Shown: positions 1-9,539, counted from the first letter of the stretch. The stretch: 64,000 nucleotides of DNA from Verrucomicrobiota bacterium (GCA_017301995.1 JAFLEH010000033.1:22557-86556); one strand, 5' to 3'. The notes: generated by a model not told the origin, from the letters alone. Program-made: numbers and translations.

Positions 1-1
1 G

Positions 2-3000
2 GCGGATCCGTTTGCCGACTCGAGCGGGGTCGCGGAAAAAAGGATGATCAACCGGGCCGTAAGTTCCCGCCCGCGTGGCCAGGTTTCCGGCGGACGGGAC
101 ATGCTCGATGAATCGGCAATGAGTAAACTGGGCGAAGTCGCCGCCCGCCGGAAAGACGCCGGCGAAGCCCCCGCCCGCCGCGAGGTTCGTGGCGAAGGCC
201 GCTGGCTGCCATCCGTCGTCACCGGAAAGGACGGCAAGGCCGTGGCCACCGTGAAACTCCCGGAAACCACCACCGCCTGGCGCCTGACCGCGCGCGGCTG
301 CACCGTGGAAACCCTCGTTGGCCAGAACACCGCGGCCACCCTCACCCGCAAGGACTTTTTCGTGGAACTGAAGCTCCCTTCGTTCCTCCGCGAAGGCGAC
401 GAAATCCGCGCCACGGGCCGCGTCCACAATCTATCCGACTTCGCCGGAACCGTCCCGCTCACCCTGCGTGTGCTGGATGCCAAGGACCGCACCAAGGTGC
501 TTGCCACGCGCGAGGCGAAGACCGAAGTGAAGGCCAAAGGCGGCGCGGAAATCGCGTTCGAATCCTTCGCCATCCCGGCGGCGCTCGAGGTCGAGTTCGA
601 ACTCAGCGGCGCGGCCGGCGACCTAACCGACAAGTTGGTCCGGACCGTTCCTGTTAGCCCGTGGGGCCTGCCCTACGCCACCCATTCCGGCGGCACCGCC
701 GATGCGGATACCGCCACGGTGCTCCGCCTCCCCGAGGGGCGGGCCTATAATTCCACCTGGATGACGGTTGCGGTCGGCCCCGATCTCCGCACCAGCGTGC
801 TGGACATGGCGCTCCGCAATGCCGGCCCGCTGGATGGCATGGCCCGCCTGATGCCGCCGGTCTGGGGCGTCCATCCCGCGAATGATTTGTTAGCCACCGC
901 TTCGGCGCTGGCCTACGCGAACTCCGGCAACCCGGAACCCACCTATCAAACCCGCCTCGCCGGACGCGCGCGCGCGCTCGTCGCGGGGGTGGTTTCCGCC
1001 CAAGCCGAAGACGGATCATGGAAAGGCGACATCAGCGGTCCCTACACCACCGCCCGGGTCTTCTGGGCGCTGATCACGGCACGCAAGGCCGGCCTCGCCG
1101 TCCATCAGCCCACCCTCGACAAGGCGGCGGAGTTTCTCACCAAACAGCTCGCCGGGTTCGACGCCAATGACAACGACAGCAAGGCGATCGTCCTCCACGC
1201 GCTCTCGTGCGACAAACGCGCGGACTTCGCGGCCTGCAACCGGCTCTACCGCGACCGCAACACGCTCGGTACCGCCACCCTGGCCTATCTGACCCGCGCG
1301 TTCTATCAAATCGACCGCCGCGAGATCGCCGCCGAACTCGCCGGGATCCTGGAAACCAAGGTCAAGGATGGCGTCACGCCGCTGGAATCCGGCTGCAAGA
1401 TCGCCTGGCTGAATGACGCGCCGGAAACCACCGCGCTGGTTTTGCTAGCCCTGGCCGAGTCCAAACCGGAATCGCCCAAGACCCAGTCCGCGGCCCAGGC
1501 GCTGATGCAGGCGCACGGATGCTTCGGATTCTCCACCGACCGCGCCCGCGGGCCGGCCGTCGCGGCGCTGGCCACCTTCTTCGGCCTCGGCAAGGAACAG
1601 GCCACCGACCTCGAGATCACCGTACGGGTGAACGGCACGGACGTGGGCACCGTCAAGGCCGCGGGCAGCCCGGCGCGCGCGCTGATGGAAGTTCCGTCCG
1701 CCGCGATCAAGGCGGACAAGACGGTCGTCGAGTTCCGCATGAAAGGCCGCGGCCGCTACACCTACGCGGCCACCCTGTTCGGCTTCTCCAAGGACACCAA
1801 AGCCACCGGCGACCAGGTCAATCCGGGGATCGACTCGTGGAGCTATTACCACGCGCCGCTCGAATACCGCGGCAAGCCGATCAACGTCGCGAGCACCTCG
1901 CCGGTTGGCAACCTGGAACACGGCAAACAGGTCCGCGTGCAGGTGAGCGACCACCATGGCTACTGGTTCGCGAACCGCTGGTTCGTGCTGGATATCCCGC
2001 TGCCGGCCGGTGCGACGCTGATGGACGGCTCCCTAAGCGTCGGCGACAACATCAAACCGGAGATCCACGACACCTTCATCCGAGTGTATTTCGTCAACCG
2101 CTGCCCGGCGGTGGGATATGTGCTCAACGGCTACACCCCTGGCAAGTTCCGCACCCTGCCCACGGTGATCCGCGAGGTCGGGAATCCGGGATTCATGGCG
2201 GTGGGTCCCGCCACCAACCTAACCGTTCTTGCTCCCGGCGAGAAATCGCCCGATCCGTTCGTCATGAATATCGGCGAGCGATTCGCCCTCGGCCAGTGCC
2301 ATTTCAACGACGGCGACTACGCCACCGCGCTCGAATACCTCGCCGCCGTGCTCAAGGAGAATCCCAAATACAACGAAAGCGAGTTGGCCCGCATGCTGCT
2401 GTGGATCCACACCCAGCCGAAGTTCTACGACGCCCGCAAGATCGTGGAAATGTTCGAGGTGCTCCGCGAGCGCTACCCGTCGCTGGAGATTCCGTTCGAC
2501 CGCATCCTCGTCGTCGGCCGCGCCTACAAGGACATCGGCGAACACGAGCGCTCGTGGCTGGTCTATCGGGCGGTGATCGGCGCCAGCTTCACCAATGACG
2601 CCGGCCTCAGCGCGGTGATGGAGGATGAGGGCCGCTTCCTCGGCTCCATCGACTATCAGGAAAAGGTCTGGCGCGAATACCCGGACACCGCCGAGGTGGT
2701 GGCCAGCCATTTCGCGCTCTCGCAGTTGATCTATCAGAAAGCGCCGAAGGCCCACGAACTGCCCAAGGAGGACGGCGTCCAGCCGGAGAAGATCGCCATG
2801 CTCACCCGCACCGCCGGGCTGCTCCAATCGTTCCTCGCGCTCTATCCGAACGATCCGCTCGCCGACGACGCGGCGTTCAGCCTGTGCAACTGCGTGCTCG
2901 ACCTGAAGAACTATCCGCTGGTGGTCGCGCTCGGCCGCGAGTTCGCCGCACGGCACGCGAAAAGCGATCTGGCGCCGTCGTTCCAATACATGACCGCGCT

Positions 3001-3973
3001 CGGATTGTTCTGGCAGAAGCAGCACACGGAGGCGCTCGCCGCCGCCAAGGTGGTCGCCGACGGCGAAAGCAAGGACCGCGATTTCGCCCGCTATATCCTG
3101 GGCCAGATCTATCATGCCGAAGGCAAGCCCGCCGATGCCATCCAATGGTATGAGCGGGTGAAAACGATCTATCCGGACGCCGCCGAGGCGATCGGCTATT
3201 TCGAGAAAAAAGCGATCGGTCTGGAGGAGGTCACCGTCGCCAAACCCGGCGCCCCGGTTTCCGTGAACCTGAAATACCGCAACGTCCGCGAGGCGTTCGT
3301 CCAAGTCTATCGGGTGGACCTGATGAAACTCTATCTGCAACGCAAGAACCTGAGCGCCATCACCAGCGTCCAGCTCGCCGGGATCAAACCGGAATCGGAG
3401 CAAACCATCGCCCTGGGCGACGGCAAGGACTACGTGGAGAAAGAACGCGCCATCCCGCTCGCGCTCAAGGACGAGGCCGCCTATCTGGTCATCTGCCGCG
3501 GCGACGATCTCTTCGCCAGCGGCATGGTGCTCATCACCCCGCTCAAGATCGAGGTCCAGGAGGACCCCGCCAGTGGACGCGTCCGCGCCAATGTCCTCGA
3601 CACCGCCAATGGCGGCTACCGCCCGGACGTCCACGTCAAGGCCATCGGCAGCGCCGACAGCGAGTTCCGCTCCGGCGAAACCGACCTGCGCGGCATCTTC
3701 ACCGCCGACAACCTCCGCGGCAAGGTCACCGTCATCGCCCGCGACGGCGATTCCCGCTACGCGTTCTTCCGCGGCACCGCGTGGCTCGGCGCTCCCGAGA
3801 ATGCCCCCGCCGCGCCGGCCCAGCCCGCCGGAAAGCCCCAGCAGCAGGATATCGACTACAAGGGCAACCTGTTCCAACGAAACGACGAGATCCAGCAGTT
3901 CAACAACGGCAACTTCGACAAACAGCGCCGCCAGGCCCCCAACAAGGGCATCAAGGTGGAAGAGGCGTATTGA
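2..3973 (+). CDS. Alpha-2-macroglobulin family protein fused to TPR repeats, 5'-truncated by the window edge
   Basis: The frame is open from base 2, and the first Met (44) sits in an unlikely N-terminus, so the gene begins upstream. Bases ~200-430 encode a typical A2M segment (RWLPSVVTGKDGKA, then LPSFLREGDEI). Bases ~780-1600 encode an alpha/alpha-barrel like the thioester domain (QAEDGSWKGD, TTARVFWAL). Where thioester forms have PxGCGEQ this protein reads NAGPLDGMARLMPP, so the reactive Cys-Gln bond is absent. Bases ~2270-3200 are helical TPR-like repeats, followed by beta-rich domains and a low-complexity tail. Family knowledge: bacterial A2Ms are periplasmic protease traps. The long TPR insert is unusual and suggests a protein-interaction role. 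The fold is clear; the function of this variant is inferred. Confidence 0.8.
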   Translation, partial: ADPFADSSGVAEKRMINRAVSSRPRGQVSGGRDMLDESAMSKLGEVAARRKDAGEAPARREVRGEGRWLPSVVTGKDGKAVATVKLPETTTAWRLTARGCTVETLVGQNTAATLTRKDFFVELKLPSFLREGDEIRATGRVHNLSDFAGTVPLTLRVLDAKDRTKVLATREAKTEVKAKGGAEIAFESFAIPAALEVEFELSGAAGDLTDKLVRTVPVSPWGLPYATHSGGTADADTATVLRLPEGRAYNSTWMTVAVGPDLRTSVLDMALRNAGPLDGMARLMPPVWGVHPANDLLATASALAYANSGNPEPTYQTRLAGRARALVAGVVSAQAEDGSWKGDISGPYTTARVFWALITARKAGLAVHQPTLDKAAEFLTKQLAGFDANDNDSKAIVLHALSCDKRADFAACNRLYRDRNTLGTATLAYLTRAFYQIDRREIAAELAGILETKVKDGVTPLESGCKIAWLNDAPETTALVLLALAESKPESPKTQSAAQALMQAHGCFGFSTDRARGPAVAALATFFGLGKEQATDLEITVRVNGTDVGTVKAAGSPARALMEVPSAAIKADKTVVEFRMKGRGRYTYAATLFGFSKDTKATGDQVNPGIDSWSYYHAPLEYRGKPINVASTSPVGNLEHGKQVRVQVSDHHGYWFANRWFVLDIPLPAGATLMDGSLSVGDNIKPEIHDTFIRVYFVNRCPAVGYVLNGYTPGKFRTLPTVIREVGNPGFMAVGPATNLTVLAPGEKSPDPFVMNIGERFALGQCHFNDGDYATALEYLAAVLKENPKYNESELARMLLWIHTQPKFYDARKIVEMFEVLRERYPSLEIPFDRILVVGRAYKDIGEHERSWLVYRAVIGASFTNDAGLSAVMEDEGRFLGSIDYQEKVWREYPDTAEVVASHFALSQLIYQKAPKAHELPKEDGVQPEKIAMLTRTAGLLQSFLALYPNDPLADDAAFSLCNCVLDLKNYPLVVALGREFAARHAKSDLAPSFQYMTALGLFWQKQHTEALAAAKVVADGESKDRDFARYILGQIYHAEGKPADAIQWYERVKTIYPDAAEAIGYFEKKAIGLEEVTVAKPGAPVSVNLKYRNVREAFVQVYRVDLMKLYLQRKNLSAITSVQLAGIKPESEQTIALGDGKDYVEKERAIPLALKDEAAYLVICRGDDLFASGMVLITPLKIEVQEDPASGRVRANVLDTANGGYRPDVHVKAIGSADSEFRSGETDLRGIFTADNLRGKVTVIARDGDSRYAFFRGTAWLGAPENAPAAPAQPAGKPQQQDIDYKGNLFQRNDEIQQFNNGNFDKQRRQAPNKGIKVEEAY

Positions 3974-4051
3974 TCCCGATCTCCTTGGCGGTGGGTTGAA
4001 GTTATTGGTTACTTGTTATTGGTTACTGGGGGAGTCGTGCGATTATCCCGG

Positions 4052-4160
4052 AATCCGAAGTTCAAGGTAGTTTGGAGGCCCGATTTACCACTGAAAGACT
4101 GAGAACCACTGAGAAAACTGATTATTCGGAGGAAAATGGGGAAGCGCCGATTGATGAACC
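4052..4160 (+). repeat. Half copy of the intergenic palindromic repeat
   Basis: It starts AATCCGAAGTTCAAGG, runs through ACCACTGAAAGACTGAG and ends in a GAAAATGGGGAA...GATTGATGAA segment. The same order of blocks is seen at 49941-50050. The matching inverted arm is missing; a second repeat unit starts immediately afterwards at ~4162. Confidence 0.6.
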
Positions 4161-4161
4161 C

Positions 4162-4376
4162 AAAATCCGAAATTGAAAGGTATCATGTGGTCCAATTTGA
4201 CCGCTGAAGCGCTGAGTAGCGCTGAAGCCGCTGAAATGGAGACTAAAAAAAATCAGCCGGATTATGACTCATCATCCGGGGTTGGCTTTCCGATCAAAGA
4301 ACACTCAGCGAACTCAGCGGTTCTCAGCGTTTCAGCGGTTAACCAAGTGTCCAAACCACCTTGAACTTCGGATTTC
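4162..4376. repeat. Full palindromic intergenic repeat, copy 1
   Basis: The left arm (AATCCGAAATTGAAAGG ... GACCGCTGAAGCGCTGAG) and right arm (CTCAGCGTTTCAGCGG ... CTTGAACTTCGGATT) are inverted copies, so the ~215 bp could fold into one long imperfect hairpin. It matches 55231-55428 closely, including the central GAAATGGAG...AACC/AATC-type block. The plus-strand frame through it stays open for ~60 codons. It encodes no transposase and could be a MITE- or REP-like element. Confidence 0.7.
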
Positions 4377-4558
4377 GAGGCATATTCATCCACCATCTCC
4401 GATCTTCTATCCCCTTCGCGGACTTCGCGTCTTTGGCGGTGGAAATTTCCGGCCGGGGGGGAATGTGGGCAGGATGCCCACGCTCCTTGAGGAGGGGGGG
4501 CGGGAAATCGTTTGACGCGAATCCGCGCGGAGGAATAGGCTTCGCGCCCGATCCCACC

Positions 4559-5647
4559 ATGATTGACCGATATGCCAACCGATTTGTGTGCGACCTTGTG
4601 GCTTACGAGCCGGGGAAGCCGATAGATGAAACCGCGCGCGAGCTGGGGCTCGATCCGGCGGATATTGTGAAACTCGCGTCCAACGAGAACCCGCTGGGGC
4701 CTTCGCCGAAGGCGGTGGCGGCGATGACCGCGGCGCTGGACGAGGCGCATATCTATCCGGACGGCGGCGGTTTCCGGCTGCGTTCGGCCATCGCGGCAAA
4801 GTACGGGTTGGAGATCGGCCACGTGGTGATCGGCAACGGGTCCAATGAGATCATCGAACTGTTGTGCCACACGTTTCTCAACCGCGACGCCGAACTGATC
4901 GCCGCGGAGCATGCGTTCGTGGTTTACAAGCTGATGGCCACCCTGTTTGGCGCACGCTACGTGGAGGTGCCGGATCCGGGATTCGTCCATGATCTCGACG
5001 CGATGGCGGCCGCGATCACCGACCGCACCCGGCTGCTTTTCATCGCCAACCCCAACAACCCGACGGGCACCATGGTGGGTCAGGCGGCGCTGGAGGAGTT
5101 CATGGAAAAGGTGCCTGAGCATGTGGTGGTGGCGTTCGACGAGGCGTATTTCGAGTTCCTCGACGTGCCGCTCGACACGCTGAAATTCGTGCGCGAGGGG
5201 CGGAACGTCTGTGTGCTGCGGACCTGCTCGAAGATCCACGGCCTGGCCGGTTTGCGGGTGGGCTACGGACTGGCATCAAAGCCGCTGGCCGCCCTGCTGC
5301 AAAAGGCGCGCCAGCCGTTCAATGTGAATGCCATCGCCCAGGCGGGAGCCATCGCGGCGCTGGAGGACACCGATCACACCGAAGCCACCCGCGCGCTGAA
5401 CCGCGCGGGGCTGGCGTTCTATCAGGAGGCATTCGCCGCCCGGGGATTGAATTTCGTTCCCAGCGTGGCGAATTTCATCCTCGTGGAGGTCGGCGACGGC
5501 AACCGGGTCTTTGCCGAAATGCTCAAGCAGGGCGTGATCGTCCGCGCGATGGCCAGCTACAAGCTGCCCGGATGGATCCGGATTTCCATCGGTACCGCGG
5601 CTCAGAACCAGCGCTGCATCGAGACACTGGACCGGGTGCTCCGGTAG
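4559..5647 (+). CDS. hisC: Histidinol-phosphate aminotransferase
   Basis: 362 aa. PLP-dependent fold-type I aminotransferase that converts imidazole acetol phosphate and glutamate to histidinol phosphate in histidine biosynthesis; cytosolic. Visible motifs are ASNENPLGPSP near the N-terminus, ANPNNPTG in the middle, DEAYFEF, and the PLP-lysine site CSKIHGLAGLRVGYG with Lys225. The length is normal for HisC. An upstream frame extension to 4361 exists, but it runs through repeat sequence; the Met at 4559 gives the expected N-terminus (MIDRYANRFV). A purine-rich GGAGG lies rather far upstream, so the start is probable, not certain. No other his genes are nearby. Some HisC-like enzymes act on other substrates such as aromatic amino acids. 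Confidence 0.9.
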   Translation: MIDRYANRFVCDLVAYEPGKPIDETARELGLDPADIVKLASNENPLGPSPKAVAAMTAALDEAHIYPDGGGFRLRSAIAAKYGLEIGHVVIGNGSNEIIELLCHTFLNRDAELIAAEHAFVVYKLMATLFGARYVEVPDPGFVHDLDAMAAAITDRTRLLFIANPNNPTGTMVGQAALEEFMEKVPEHVVVAFDEAYFEFLDVPLDTLKFVREGRNVCVLRTCSKIHGLAGLRVGYGLASKPLAALLQKARQPFNVNAIAQAGAIAALEDTDHTEATRALNRAGLAFYQEAFAARGLNFVPSVANFILVEVGDGNRVFAEMLKQGVIVRAMASYKLPGWIRISIGTAAQNQRCIETLDRVLR

Positions 5648-5659
5648 AGCCACCATCCG

Positions 5660-6181
5660 TCACGCCGGGCCGTCGGACAGGTCGGCGTCCAGTTCCTCAG
5701 TGGCATGTCCGGATTCGTCGAAATCCATTTCGCGGACCCGTTTGCTGTCGCGCTGAAGTTCCACTTGTTTGCGGAGTTGCTCGCGCAGGTCCACGCCGTT
5801 TGCGATAGCGGGAATAACCAGGTGGGGCAGCGAGCGATCGGAGGTTTGGAGCGTTAGAGTGGCCAGGCCGGTGAGGCGCATCCACCAGGTGCGGACCATG
5901 AGGGTGTCTTTCACCCGATAGAGTTCGATTTCGTCGATGTGCTGGTTGACGACGCCATTGGTGATCCGCAGGCGCTGGGTGGTCAGTTCGAACACCTGAC
6001 AGCGGACGGTTAGAAAACGCCAGACCATGTAGCCCAGCGGCAGGATCAGGCCGAGCAGGGCCGGAGTGAACCACCACCCGCCGACCACGATCCCGATCAT
6101 GAGGATGATACCGGCGCTGAACGGTCCGAGGTTCAGCCACTGCGACGGGCTGCCTTTCCAGAGTGAGGTTTCGTCTGACAT
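5660..6181 (-). CDS. Bacterial PH-domain (YdbS-like) membrane protein
   Basis: 173 aa. Two adjacent membrane segments (residues ~18-50, rich in I/V/G/W/L) are followed by a PH-like beta segment (VFELTTQRLRITNGVVNQHIDEIELYRV is the recognisable core, quoted in part) typical of bPH2/YdbS proteins. A charged C-terminal tail of ~35 residues follows (DFDESGHATEELDADL). The Met at 6181 was chosen because the longer frame upstream lacks homology-like character. The family is membrane-bound and poorly characterised; no specific substrate can be assigned. It lies 68 bases downstream of the Fe-S flavoprotein on the same strand and may be co-transcribed. Confidence 0.75.
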   Translation of the reverse strand: MSDETSLWKGSPSQWLNLGPFSAGIILMIGIVVGGWWFTPALLGLILPLGYMVWRFLTVRCQVFELTTQRLRITNGVVNQHIDEIELYRVKDTLMVRTWWMRLTGLATLTLQTSDRSLPHLVIPAIANGVDLREQLRKQVELQRDSKRVREMDFDESGHATEELDADLSDGPA

Positions 6182-6249
6182 GGCCGCAGTCTGCCCAAAC
6201 CGCGCCCGGATGGCAAGTGGAGAATCGCCGCCGGTTTGGAACCGTCCGG

Positions 6250-7851
6250 CTAACCGCCGCAGCCCCCTGCTCCGCCGCAGCCGCAGCCACCCGCCGGTTT
6301 GGGCTCGCGCAGGGTGAGTGCGCCGGTGGGACAGGCGTCCACGGCCGCCCGCGCGGCCTCCAACAAACCGTCCGCCAGCGTGTCGCTGAACGGCACGCCG
6401 AGATGCACGTCGAATCCGCGGCCGATGAAGGTGAGTCCCAAGGCCTCTGAATGGTCGCCCGCCACCTTGATGCAGTTGCCGCAGCGGATGCACTTTCCCG
6501 GTTCGAAACACACCAGCGGATGGCCGATATCGCGCTTGAAACGCAGCCGCTCGCCGCTCGAAAACCGGTGCATGTCCACGCCATGGTCCACCGCGAGTTG
6601 GCGCAGCTTGCACACGTCGGCCTTGGCGCAGTTGCAGTGGACGCAGCGGTGGGATTCCTCGATCGCCCTTTCCAGATCCACCGCCATGTCGCCCGCTTCC
6701 GATCTCGGGGCGCGGCTCACCTGTTGCATGAAGTCGGTCATTTCCCCATCCACCAGACGGCCCATGAACACGCTGAACGGCTTGTGGGGACGCCGGACCC
6801 GATCGCCGGTTAGATACTGGTCAACGCAGTGCGCCAACGCCTTGCCGTCCGCCACCCGGCCGACCGGTTGGGCCTTGGGCCGCAGCAGTCTGCCGCCCGC
6901 GAAAACTCCGGGCCGCGAGGTCATCATCGATTCCTTGTCCACCGCGATGGTGTTTCCGGCGGCATTCAGCCCCAGCGCCGCCGCCATTCCGGAACCGGAG
7001 ACGCCGGTGGCCAACACCACCGCGCCGGTTTCCTCCAGCAGGGCATCCAGATCCGCGGAACCGGTTATTCTCACACCCATGCGGAAAACCGCCCCCGCCC
7101 GTTCCAACAAACCGATTTCCGCCTGCAGAACCGCCTCCGGCACGTCCGGAAACTCGGCACGGATCGCGGATTCGGGAGTTTCGCGCCCGTCCACCACGAC
7201 GCAGGCGTAGCCCCGGCTTGCCAGAAACCACGCGGTGCTCAGCCCGGTGAAACCCGCGCCGATGATCGCCACTTTTGCGGCTTGCGGCGAGGGAGACCAC
7301 GGCGGGCGCGGAGGCCCCGCGGCGATTTCCGTTTCGATCGCGTGGGTCACCAGATCGCCAATGGCCACGGCCTCGTCCTCATCCGATCTGCGGCAGCCGT
7401 GTTCGCACGGGCGATGGCAAATCCGGCAGAGAATCCCCGCCAACGCGAGGTCCCGCCGGGCAGAGGCTGCGGCCAATCCGAACTCGCCGGCCCGCAGTTG
7501 CTTGAGCATCGCCGGGATGCCCAGATTGGCCGGGCAAATCCGCTGGCAGGGCGAGAGGCAATCGCCCAGGTGATCGCTGAAAAGAAGCTCCAACGCCATT
7601 TTGCGGGTCTCGCGGACCTCGGCGGTGGCGTGCTCCACTTTCATCCCATCCACCACCCGAGATCCGCAGGCGGGGATGAACTGCCCGTTGGCGAGGTTTT
7701 TCACCGCGCAAACCATGCACGAAGCCCCGGCCTCGAATCCCTCCAGATAACAAAGCGTGGGAATCTCGACGCCGGCGCGCCGGGCGGCCTGGAGAATCGT
7801 CTCGCCAGGCTGCGCCTCGATCCGTTGTTCGTCGATGGTGAAAGTGGGCAT
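6250..7851 (-). CDS. Multi-cluster Fe-S flavoprotein (2Fe-2S, DPYD-type Fe-S, FAD/NAD and 4Fe-4S domains)
   Basis: 533 aa, starting MPTFTIDEQRIEA. Residues ~1-85 form a NuoG/HoxU-type 2Fe-2S domain with Cys in PTLCYLEG, ASCMVCAV and PACGS. Residues ~95-190 match the Fe-S N-domain of glutamate synthase small subunit/dihydropyrimidine dehydrogenase (DCLSPCQRICPAN, GILCRICHRPCEHGCRR). A dinucleotide-binding motif follows (AIIGAGFTGLSTAWF). Later clusters are RCVHCNCAKADVCK, KCIRCGNCIKVAG and DACPTGA. The tail is GGCGCGGAGGCGG. The predicted role is an electron-transfer or bifurcation-type oxidoreductase passing electrons between a pyridine nucleotide and an unknown partner; the substrate is unknown. 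An upstream extension to 8019 is poor sequence and was not used. Confidence 0.75.
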   Translation of the reverse strand: MPTFTIDEQRIEAQPGETILQAARRAGVEIPTLCYLEGFEAGASCMVCAVKNLANGQFIPACGSRVVDGMKVEHATAEVRETRKMALELLFSDHLGDCLSPCQRICPANLGIPAMLKQLRAGEFGLAAASARRDLALAGILCRICHRPCEHGCRRSDEDEAVAIGDLVTHAIETEIAAGPPRPPWSPSPQAAKVAIIGAGFTGLSTAWFLASRGYACVVVDGRETPESAIRAEFPDVPEAVLQAEIGLLERAGAVFRMGVRITGSADLDALLEETGAVVLATGVSGSGMAAALGLNAAGNTIAVDKESMMTSRPGVFAGGRLLRPKAQPVGRVADGKALAHCVDQYLTGDRVRRPHKPFSVFMGRLVDGEMTDFMQQVSRAPRSEAGDMAVDLERAIEESHRCVHCNCAKADVCKLRQLAVDHGVDMHRFSSGERLRFKRDIGHPLVCFEPGKCIRCGNCIKVAGDHSEALGLTFIGRGFDVHLGVPFSDTLADGLLEAARAAVDACPTGALTLREPKPAGGCGCGGAGGCGG

Positions 7852-8059
7852 GGTCGCTTGGGATGCCGGAGCCTTGCCGCCTGGTCCGGTTCTGTCAAGC
7901 GGGGGAAAACGGACGGAATCGGCCCGCCGCTTGGCCACCCTAGGCCAGGCATCGGAATCCGGGATCGGCTGAAAGACCGCGGCGGCATCCCCGTAATTAT
8001 CGCCTTGCAAGTCGGCCAATCGGCCCTACCTTGCGCCAGCACACAACACGCACACACTT

Positions 8060-8290
8060 ATGGGACCTATTGGAATGCAAGAAATGGTGATGATTTTCAT
8101 AATCATCCTGCTGCTTTTCGGCGCGAAGAAGCTGCCGGAACTCGCCCGCGGAATCGGCAAGAGCATGGGCGAATTCAAGAAGGCCCGTGACGAATTCGAG
8201 CGCGAAATCACCACGGCCGAAGTCGAGACCCGTACTTCCAAGGAACCGGCCGTCAAAGAACCCGCCGGCAAGGAAGCCCGCGAATCCTGA
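8060..8290 (+). CDS. tatA: Twin-arginine translocase subunit TatA/TatE
   Basis: 76 aa. Short N-terminal membrane helix (MVMIFIIILLLFGAKKLPEL), then the FG hinge and an amphipathic helix (ARGIGKSMGEFKKA), and an acidic/basic tail. This is the standard TatA architecture: it forms the pore-like component that moves folded proteins across the inner membrane. TatC is not in the window. At least two proteins here carry RR signals that could be clients (51661-52284 and 61576-62883). It is transcribed divergently from the Fe-S flavoprotein; the 208-base gap between them should hold both promoters. Confidence 0.92.
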   Translation: MGPIGMQEMVMIFIIILLLFGAKKLPELARGIGKSMGEFKKARDEFEREITTAEVETRTSKEPAVKEPAGKEARES

Positions 8291-8403
8291 ATCCACCCGG
8301 AAGCCCGGACCGCCAGTCATCCGATCCGGGTTTCCCCGCACGCCGCGGAGGCTGCCAGCCGCCTCGGTGTCCAACCCGAAAAAATCCCAGTCCTGCGGCC
8401 CCA

Positions 8404-9492
8404 ATGCCCCGATTCCTCCTTTCCGCGTTCCGTTGCCAGCCGATCCGTTTTCTGGGGCTGCTAACCGCTGTGGCAGGCGGTTTCCTTTTTTCCGCCTGTG
8501 ACAAAAAGGGAGGCACCAAGGACTGGAACACCCCCGGTTCGGCCCCGCCGCCACCAACCGCTCCCGCAGCGGTGCCACAACCCTCCCCTGCCCCGCCGCC
8601 GCCCGCCGTTCCCGAGCCTGCGAAACCGACCGCGAACACCGATTGGCCGGAATCCCATGAACCCACCACCAGCGGACTCCGTTTCATCACCTACAACGTG
8701 GAAAACTGGCTCACCATGGACCGGGAGATCGAACGCAAGAAGATCCCGTCCGCCCCGAAACCGGAAAAGGAACGCGACGCCGCCGCGCGCATCGTTTCCC
8801 GCCACCAACCCGACGTTCTGGGCATCTGCGAAATAGGCACTCCGGACGACCTCAAAGACCTTCAAGCCCGGCTCAAAGCGGCCGGGCTCGACCTCCCCCA
8901 TTCGCACTACACCGGCGGCAACGACGAAACCCGCCACCTCGGGCTGTTGTCGCGTTTCCCGATCACCACCACCCACAAGCCGGAGAAACTCGATTATCAG
9001 CTCAACGGCACCACCTACGGGATGAACCGCGGCATCATGGACGCCACCATCGAGGCGCGGGGGAAAACCTATCGGTTCGTCGGCGTCCATCTGAAATCCC
9101 AACGGGAAGTCGAGGAAGGCGACCAGGCCCAGATGCGACTCCAAGAGGCCCACCTGCTGCGCGGCCACGTCGATTCCATCCTCGCCGCGAATCCCAACGA
9201 GCGCCTCATCGTCTATGGCGATTTCAACGACAACTGGGGCACTCCGCCACTCAAAGCGGTCGTCGGCACCTATGGCAGCCCGACCTATCTGACCGCCATC
9301 CGCGCCAAGGACCGCGTTGGCGTCCACTGGACCCACTACTGGGAAATCCGCGATTCCTACTCGCGTCTCGATTACATCACCGTTTCCCAGGCGCTCCGCA
9401 AGGAAACGGAATTCGACCGCTGCCAGATCATCGACCCCAAGGACTGGAACGACGCCTCCGACCACCGTCCCGTGATGGCGCATTTCCGTTAG
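8404..9492 (+). CDS. Exported endonuclease/exonuclease/phosphatase family hydrolase
   Basis: 362 aa. The N-terminus has a hydrophobic signal ending in FLFSAC, lipobox-like, so it may be a lipoprotein. A Pro/Ala-rich linker (residues ~45-75) follows. EEP-superfamily motifs are in order: FITYNVENW, DVLGICEIG, GVHLKSQ, VYGDFNDNWG, SRLDYITVS and the C-terminal DASDHRPVMAHF, which together supply the metal-binding Asn/Glu/Asp and catalytic His. Family members cleave DNA, RNA or phosphoesters; the substrate here cannot be told. The coding strand continues into the oxidoreductase 47 bases downstream. Confidence 0.85.
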   Translation: MPRFLLSAFRCQPIRFLGLLTAVAGGFLFSACDKKGGTKDWNTPGSAPPPPTAPAAVPQPSPAPPPPAVPEPAKPTANTDWPESHEPTTSGLRFITYNVENWLTMDREIERKKIPSAPKPEKERDAAARIVSRHQPDVLGICEIGTPDDLKDLQARLKAAGLDLPHSHYTGGNDETRHLGLLSRFPITTTHKPEKLDYQLNGTTYGMNRGIMDATIEARGKTYRFVGVHLKSQREVEEGDQAQMRLQEAHLLRGHVDSILAANPNERLIVYGDFNDNWGTPPLKAVVGTYGSPTYLTAIRAKDRVGVHWTHYWEIRDSYSRLDYITVSQALRKETEFDRCQIIDPKDWNDASDHRPVMAHFR

Positions 9493-9539
9493 TCCGTTCG
9501 TTCTTTTTCCATCCAACAAACTCCAACCAACCGAACACC

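Larger units (their letters stand above)
3974..4558. other. Intergenic region holding palindromic repeats, no convincing gene
   Basis: 585 bases between the A2M gene and hisC. Short open frames exist (for example 4173-4364 on the plus strand), but they lie inside the repeat described separately and have no gene-like features. The segment ~4390-4500 has further low-complexity sequence. The hisC promoter must lie here or upstream; I see no clear -35/-10 pair. Confidence 0.6.

Noticed and set aside
4173..4364. 63-codon ORF in the intergenic region before hisC
   Set aside because: It is the translation of a palindromic repeat; no start signal or family.
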